A DNA stretch of 43,922 bases from Chloroflexota bacterium. GTDB lineage: Bacteria; Chloroflexota; UBA6077; CF-72. Shown here piece after piece: positions 39,841-43,922 of this stretch. The notes beneath the pieces are model-generated. The model saw nothing but the letters and a program-made list of their open reading frames with translations. It had not been told where the DNA came from and searched no databases. The stretch covers positions 1 through 43,922 of the forward strand of contig JAFAOS010000368.1 of assembly GCA_019247515.1 (NCBI GenBank), in the 5' to 3' direction. Each line of letters opens with the position of its first letter. Position 1 is the stretch's first letter. The position numbers were made by a program, and so were the translations under genes.

Positions 39841-40863
39841 ATGCGTGATGCCTACGAACAGGCTATTGCTCGCAGGTACGACTCCATAGCAGAGGAGGGC
39901 GAGAGTGACCTGTGCTGCGCGCCCTTTTCGCTCTACGATTGGACAGAGCTGGCTGCACTCCCGCCAGGTGCTGTCCAGCTTTCCTCAGGCTGTGGTGATC
40001 CCACTCGCTTCGCGCAAATCCGGACGGGAACGGTTGTCGCTGATATCGGTTCCGGAGCTGGCCTCGATTGTCTCAAAGCGGCCAAACTCACCGGTCCGAC
40101 CGGTCGCGTCATCGGTATCGATCCCTCGCCAGCCATGCGAGACCGGGCGCGCTCGTACGCACAGCAGCTCGACTTGGCCTGGCTGAGCTTCGAGGATGGG
40201 ACAGCGGACCACCTGCCGCTCCTAGCGGCTTCGGTGGATGTCGTCATCAGCAACTGCGTGCTCAGCCTGGCGTCCGACCCGCGCCGGGTGTGGCTGGAGA
40301 TTGCTCGCGTGCTCCGCCCAGGAGGTTGGTTCGCTGTCTCCGACATCGTCGGCGGAGCAGATCGGAATGATTTGCGCGCGCGTACCCGCTGTGAAGTTGG
40401 GGTAAGTTGGGAGGAGTACCTCGACTATTTGCAGGATGCTCGATTCTCTGGAATCCACGTCGTCAAGGCGAGTCCGGTACGGTTCAGAGACGGCGTGTCT
40501 GCTCAGAGTGTCTCACTGAGCGGCAGCTACGCTACATCACCACCGTTGCACTTCTGGCAGATCGTGGCGCCACTTGAGACTCACCAGCAGGCCAGCCGGA
40601 GCGTGACCGGATATGTGATGAGCGAAGGTCAGCACCTCGAAGTGGACTTCGAGATCCTTGACCTGGCTGATCCGGACACGCGGTGTCTGCTGGGGCTTGC
40701 TGTGAAGGGACGTCCGTTCGCTGATGGTCAGGAGCTGCCACGAGGCTACGTGCTTGTCAACGGACGGCTGGTCGGCGACTGGGTACCCGCGGACGGAGAC
40801 GGCTCCATACCCGTCGAGTTGCTGCGACAGAGTGCGTTGGCCTGGAGAACTGGGTCAGCATAA
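39841..40863 (+). CDS. ArsM-like methyltransferase with an extra C-terminal domain
   Basis: A 340-residue methyltransferase from ATG 39841. The N-terminal part has Cys25-Cys26 in SDLCCAPFSLYD, then SSGCGDPTRFAQI, VVADIGSGAGLDCLKAAKL (motif I) and VISNCVLSLASD, the ArsM thiol strand. The catalytic part resembles ArsM but ends early (EEYLDYLQDARFSGI). About 110 residues follow (from FRDGVSAQSVSL to the end) that are not part of the standard fold and that I do not recognise. It may methylate arsenic in a product-specific way. It lies between the PiT permease and the CobW GTPase. Confidence 0.8.
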   Translation: MRDAYEQAIARRYDSIAEEGESDLCCAPFSLYDWTELAALPPGAVQLSSGCGDPTRFAQIRTGTVVADIGSGAGLDCLKAAKLTGPTGRVIGIDPSPAMRDRARSYAQQLDLAWLSFEDGTADHLPLLAASVDVVISNCVLSLASDPRRVWLEIARVLRPGGWFAVSDIVGGADRNDLRARTRCEVGVSWEEYLDYLQDARFSGIHVVKASPVRFRDGVSAQSVSLSGSYATSPPLHFWQIVAPLETHQQASRSVTGYVMSEGQHLEVDFEILDLADPDTRCLLGLAVKGRPFADGQELPRGYVLVNGRLVGDWVPADGDGSIPVELLRQSALAWRTGSA

Positions 40864-40879
40864 AGGAGAGTTTGCGGGC

Positions 40880-42001
40880 ATGCGACAGCGAGTACGACTG
40901 GTTACGGTGGGCGGGCTTCTTGGTGCTGGCAAAACAACGACCATGCTCAAGACGCTCGATATCCTTCGCTTGCGGGGCATCACGGCCGCATATATCGCCA
41001 ATGACCAGGGCGAGGGCCTTGTCGACACCGCGTACGCACAGGCGAGTGGGGCCCCGGTTGCCGAAGTCTTGCGTGGATGCTTTTGCTGCCGCTTCGACGA
41101 GTTGGTAGAGACGATCACTCGCCTGGTCGACGAGCAGCAGCCGGACCTCATCCTGGCTGAGGCGGTAGGTAGCTGTGCGGATCTTGTCTCGACCGTGATC
41201 CGCCCGCTGCGACGCTTTTACGGCGATCGCTTCGAGCTCGCACCCTACTCGGTCGTTGTGGATCCGCGTCGGTACCAATCCTTGCGAGATGCACTGAACC
41301 CCATATCCGGGACACCCCTCGAGCAAGTTGCGTACCTCTTTCGCAAACAGATCGAAGAAGGGCAAGTCGTCGCGCTGAACAAAGTCGATCTTCTAGCTAA
41401 CGCTGAGCGAGTCACCGTTCTGCGAGGGCTCGCGGCGTTGGCTCCTACTGCCCATCTCATTCCATACTCAGCTCAAACCGCTGAGAATCTTGAAGCTTTG
41501 GTGGAGGTCTGGCTCGGGGAATCGGCCTCGGACACACAGCCAGCGCTGGAGATTGATTACGACCTGTATGCTGAAGCTGAGGCGCAGCTCGCCTGGGTCA
41601 ACCTGGCCGGCCGGGTGGAATCGCTAGGGGACACCGGTTTTCGGCCATCTGACTGGACCGACGAGTGGCTTAGCGTAATCAGCCGCGGGGTTTGCGCGAC
41701 AGGTGCGCTGGTTGGACACATCAAACTCCACATGATGACGCCGGCTGGGCACACCAAGGCGAGTCTGGTAAACACTGACGACAGGCCCATCTTCGCATCG
41801 CGGCAGCGCACGGTCGTGGATCGCGGCGAGCTTCTCGTGAATGCGCGTGTAGCCGTGGACCCGCAGTTGATGCGGGAGATGATCGTAAACGCGGTACAGG
41901 TGGCGGATTCTGCCTGTGGCACGTTGACGAGCATGGAGCACATGGAAGCCTTTCGGCCTGCCCGACCGCAGCCGGTCCATCGCATTCTGGCAGCCACGTG
42001 A
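40880..42001 (+). CDS. CobW/COG0523-family G3E GTPase
   Basis: A 373-residue P-loop GTPase. ATG 40880 follows AAAGGAGAG. The Walker A is GGLLGAGKTT (11-20), the metal-binding CxCC is CFCC (67-70), then the Walker B region is ILAEAVGSC and the guanine motif NKVD. The C-terminal part is a variable domain with ACGT near the end. COG0523 proteins insert zinc, cobalt or other metals into partner enzymes. Here a metallochaperone for the iron site of ArsI or the transfer of a metalloid through CFCC is possible. Neither is established. The gene lies in the long ars operon, 17 bases after the methyltransferase stop. Confidence 0.85.
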   Translation: MRQRVRLVTVGGLLGAGKTTTMLKTLDILRLRGITAAYIANDQGEGLVDTAYAQASGAPVAEVLRGCFCCRFDELVETITRLVDEQQPDLILAEAVGSCADLVSTVIRPLRRFYGDRFELAPYSVVVDPRRYQSLRDALNPISGTPLEQVAYLFRKQIEEGQVVALNKVDLLANAERVTVLRGLAALAPTAHLIPYSAQTAENLEALVEVWLGESASDTQPALEIDYDLYAEAEAQLAWVNLAGRVESLGDTGFRPSDWTDEWLSVISRGVCATGALVGHIKLHMMTPAGHTKASLVNTDDRPIFASRQRTVVDRGELLVNARVAVDPQLMREMIVNAVQVADSACGTLTSMEHMEAFRPARPQPVHRILAAT

Positions 42002-42030
42002 GCGCTCGATGATAGACAGGAGGTGCGGCA

Positions 42031-42357
42031 ATGAAACGCGTACAGATCTTCGAACGGGCCTGCTGCGGGTCGAGGTTGACCGCGGAGCTCGTTTCACGCC
42101 TACGGGAGGCGTTCGATTCGGAAGCAGAAGTAACCTCCTGCGATCTCGGCAGTGCCACAGGTAACGTACAGATACCCACCAGCTTGCTGCTGAGGATGCA
42201 GGACGCGGGAGCGGCGGCGCTACCGGCGCTGGTCGTCGATGGCGTGATCCTCGCCGAAGGGCAGTTGCCAGACGTAACAGAGGCCGTCGAACTGGTCCGC
42301 ACAGGTGAACCTAGCAGGCGCGTGCTATCTATGGAGGGCAGGCGGGGGTGTTGCTGA
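42031..42357 (+). CDS. arsD: ArsD-like metallochaperone
   Basis: A 108-residue protein, ATG 42031 with AGGAGGT upstream. It has vicinal Cys11-Cys12 (FERACCGSRL) as in ArsD Cys12-Cys13, a thioredoxin-like core (VTSCDLGSATGNVQIPTSLL, ALPALVVDGVILAEGQLPD) and a terminal CC. It is a paralogue of the protein at 37354. ArsD passes As(III) to ArsA and stimulates its ATPase. This copy keeps the N-terminal thiols that the other has lost. Confidence 0.78.
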   Translation: MKRVQIFERACCGSRLTAELVSRLREAFDSEAEVTSCDLGSATGNVQIPTSLLLRMQDAGAAALPALVVDGVILAEGQLPDVTEAVELVRTGEPSRRVLSMEGRRGCC

Positions 42358-42398
42358 CGCGGTGACTCTACCAACCGGCGGCAAGAAGGAGAGCACAC

Positions 42399-43181
42399 AT
42401 GGACCTCGCGATTTATGTCTCAAACGAGCAGGATGCGGTCGAGGCAACCGCTCGAGTCGGCTCACTCCAGAGCGCTGGCGACAACCAGCCGCGCGTGGTG
42501 AATCTGTTGGGTGCACCGCCGGACGGGGTCGCCGCCGAGGTCCTGCAGGTAATGATGTTGAAGAAGTCCAAAACGTTTCCACTTACGATTGTCGACAGCA
42601 AGCCCGTATTAAGCGGACGGTTGCCCGATACTTCGGAGCTGGAAGAATGGCTGCGTAACGGCATTCAGGCGCCGGCCATCCTTGTGACCAGCTCCGAGAG
42701 CGCCGTCGATTTTCCAACAGACCGGCGCCTGCATATCAGCCTGGGCGTCAGCGACATCAGCCACTCAGTCGCGTTCTATCGCGTGTTCTTTGGCACAGAC
42801 CCGGTGAAAGTACGCTCCGACTATGCGAAGTTCGAACTCATCGAGCCACCGCTGAATATCGCCCTGACGCACTTCGGGGAACCTAGCAAAGGTGGGCCGG
42901 TCAACCACCTGGGCGTCCAGGTCAAGAGTAGTGACGCGGTCGTCGAGGCGAAGGAGCGATTCCTGGAGGCTGGATTTAGCGTCGAGGAGGAAGTTGCAAC
43001 CGCCTGCTGTTACGCGGTGCAAACAAAAGTCTGGGTGGCGGATCCCGACGGCAACCGCTGGGAGGTGTACGTCACAACGGAACCCGACGCAGACGAGGGC
43101 TGCGGACCTGACTGTATCTGCTGGCAGGAATTGCAGCCGAACTACGTATATGGGTCCGATCCTGTGGTGGTGCCAGCCTGA
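42399..43181 (+). CDS. ArsD-like domain fused to ArsI-type C-As lyase (copy 2)
   Basis: A 260-residue paralogue of the fusion at 37812. ATG 42399 has AAGGAGAG upstream. The thioredoxin-like half has MDLAIYVSNEQDAVEATARV and FPLTIVDSKPVLSGRLPD. The VOC half has His112 (RLHISLGV), Cys203-Cys204 in TACCYAVQTKVWVADPDGNR, His170 (VNHLGVQV) and Glu222 (RWEVYV). The tail has GCGPDCIC. Neither half has a Cys pair in the thioredoxin position, so the domain may be structural or a docking module. It follows the ArsD-like gene by 41 bases and leads into two arsR genes. Confidence 0.85.
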   Translation: MDLAIYVSNEQDAVEATARVGSLQSAGDNQPRVVNLLGAPPDGVAAEVLQVMMLKKSKTFPLTIVDSKPVLSGRLPDTSELEEWLRNGIQAPAILVTSSESAVDFPTDRRLHISLGVSDISHSVAFYRVFFGTDPVKVRSDYAKFELIEPPLNIALTHFGEPSKGGPVNHLGVQVKSSDAVVEAKERFLEAGFSVEEEVATACCYAVQTKVWVADPDGNRWEVYVTTEPDADEGCGPDCICWQELQPNYVYGSDPVVVPA

Positions 43182-43211
43182 GCCACGAACACGTGTGGAG
43201 GGGAATGTGCG

Positions 43212-43559
43212 GTGATTGACGACGTTGACGTCGGGTGTCTGCGCGATGCGGACTGCCTTGACCCGGAGGTCCGCGCGCTAGGGACTCAGCTGGTGGCCTG
43301 CCGGGCCTTGTTGGATGCGCTGGCCGAGCCCATGCGACAGGACCTGGTCCAGGTGCTCGCTCGGAGCGAATTGAATGTGGCCAACGTCGCCGATCGGGTT
43401 ACCGTCAGCCGACCGACGGTTTCACATCACTTGAACGTCTTGCGTCGGGCGGGATTGGTCCGCGCCCGAAAGCGGGGACGCGAAATGTATTACCGCCTGA
43501 ACAAGGACCGCATCGTAGGCTCCCTGCACCAGCTGATTGACTGTCTGACGTGCTGCTGA
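43212..43559 (+). CDS. arsR: ArsR-family repressor 4
   Basis: A 115-residue ArsR closely similar to the protein at 29485. Blocks are LDPEVRALG, EPMRQDLVQVLARSELNV, VSRPTVSHHLNVLRRAGLVRARK and REMYYRLNKDR. Cysteines lie at the N terminus (VGCLRDADC), in VACRALL and in the tail (DCLTCC). GTG 43212 is preferred. It is at the 3' end of the plus-strand arm. Its likeness to the minus-strand copy implies a shared operator or a block duplication. Confidence 0.92.
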   Translation: MIDDVDVGCLRDADCLDPEVRALGTQLVACRALLDALAEPMRQDLVQVLARSELNVANVADRVTVSRPTVSHHLNVLRRAGLVRARKRGREMYYRLNKDRIVGSLHQLIDCLTCC

Positions 43560-43583
43560 TTCAGAGCGTCGAAAGCCCTCCTG

Positions 43584-43901
43584 GTGGCTGCCTGCTGTGA
43601 CATGGGCGGCGCTAGACCGCTGGCTGGCGGGGAGGCCCAGCAGGCAGCCGACGTGTTCAAAGCTCTGGCTGACCCAACTCGAGTGCAGATGCTTCATATG
43701 CTGAAGACGTCCCTGCAACCCATTTGCGTGTGCGATTTTGTGATCACGTTCGGCCTTGCCCAACCAACCATCAGCCATCACCTGGGTAAGCTCAAACATA
43801 TGGGCTTCGTCGAGAGCGGTAAGCGCGGCGCATGCACCTTCTATGCGCTCCAACCGCGCGCACGCGAGACGAACGAAGCTGTGCTTGCCCTGATTCCGTG
43901 A
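43584..43901 (+). CDS. arsR: ArsR-family repressor 5 (CVC type)
   Basis: A 105-residue classical ArsR from GTG 43584. The As(III) site is ICVCDF just before the recognition helix GLAQPTISHHLGKLKHMGFV, as in the E. coli protein (ELCVCDL). The N terminus has CCDMGG and the wing KRGACTFY. It is the last gene in the window, 24 bases after the previous stop. The final 21 bases could begin another gene, which cannot be judged. Confidence 0.92.
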   Translation: MAACCDMGGARPLAGGEAQQAADVFKALADPTRVQMLHMLKTSLQPICVCDFVITFGLAQPTISHHLGKLKHMGFVESGKRGACTFYALQPRARETNEAVLALIP

Positions 43902-43922
43902 GCATGAGCATGCTGCGGAGTG

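Noticed and set aside
1..43922. CRISPR arrays, tRNA or rRNA genes
   Set aside because: No regularly spaced repeats and no cloverleaf or ribosomal sequence were recognised on reading both strands. A tRNAscan run would settle the tRNA point.

Overview
The window is GC-rich and densely coded. Its gene families (sugar ABC importers, luciferase-like monooxygenases, an ScpB remnant, ferritin-like and radical SAM proteins, many GTG/TTG starts) suggest a Chloroflexota-like bacterium. That is an inference from gene style; there is no rRNA or other taxonomic marker in the window.

Layout. (1) 0-4.7 kb: the end of a MerA-like FAD oxidoreductase, an NAD(P)H-hydrate epimerase, and on the minus strand a radical SAM/methyltransferase pair and a PPOX-type flavoprotein. 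(2) 4.7-6.7 kb: a frameshifted scpB remnant and a frameshifted MetE-like gene. (3) 6.8-15.8 kb: an intact sugar-use locus with a binding lipoprotein, two permeases, two luciferase-like monooxygenases, a LysR regulator and a GH3 beta-glucosidase. (4) 15.8-18.7 kb: a graveyard of broken accessory and conjugation genes ending in an intact serine recombinase. (5) 19.5-22.9 kb: a complete RIT (recombinase-in-trio) element with matching inverted ends. (6) 23.0-27.6 kb: a truncated phosphatase, then a small cluster of two methyltransferases, a VioB-type ferritin-like protein and a family 2 glycosyltransferase. (7) 27.8-28.3 kb: an acyl-CoA dehydrogenase relic containing a small inverted segment. (8) 28.5-43.9 kb: a large arsenic island.

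The arsenic island has two arms. The minus-strand arm reads arsR - degenerate FAD oxidoreductase - aquaglyceroporin - arsC - arsR - arsM. The plus-strand arm begins with a tandem ACT-like cysteine protein, then arsR followed by a GrdA-like protein whose reading frame runs through an in-frame UGA with a SECIS-like hairpin just after it. It continues in one packed run: arsA1, arsA2, an ArsD-like protein, a ferredoxin:thioredoxin reductase catalytic chain, an ArsD-like protein, an ArsD-ArsI fusion, a PiT-family permease, an ArsM-like methyltransferase, a CobW GTPase, a second ArsD-like protein, a second ArsD-ArsI fusion and two arsR genes. No ArsB or Acr3 arsenite pump is visible.

The likely logic, which is inference, combines arsenate reduction (ArsC), methylation (ArsM and the ArsM-like protein), C-As bond cleavage (the ArsI domains), metalloid delivery to ATPases (ArsD-like proteins to ArsA1/ArsA2) and export by the MIP channel and possibly the PiT permease. 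The selenoprotein and the FTR chain may supply reducing power. Three plus-strand promoters in the island carry related operator-like sequences, which suggests one ArsR-type regulon. The GrdA-like selenoprotein inside an arsenic operon is the most striking candidate for something undescribed.
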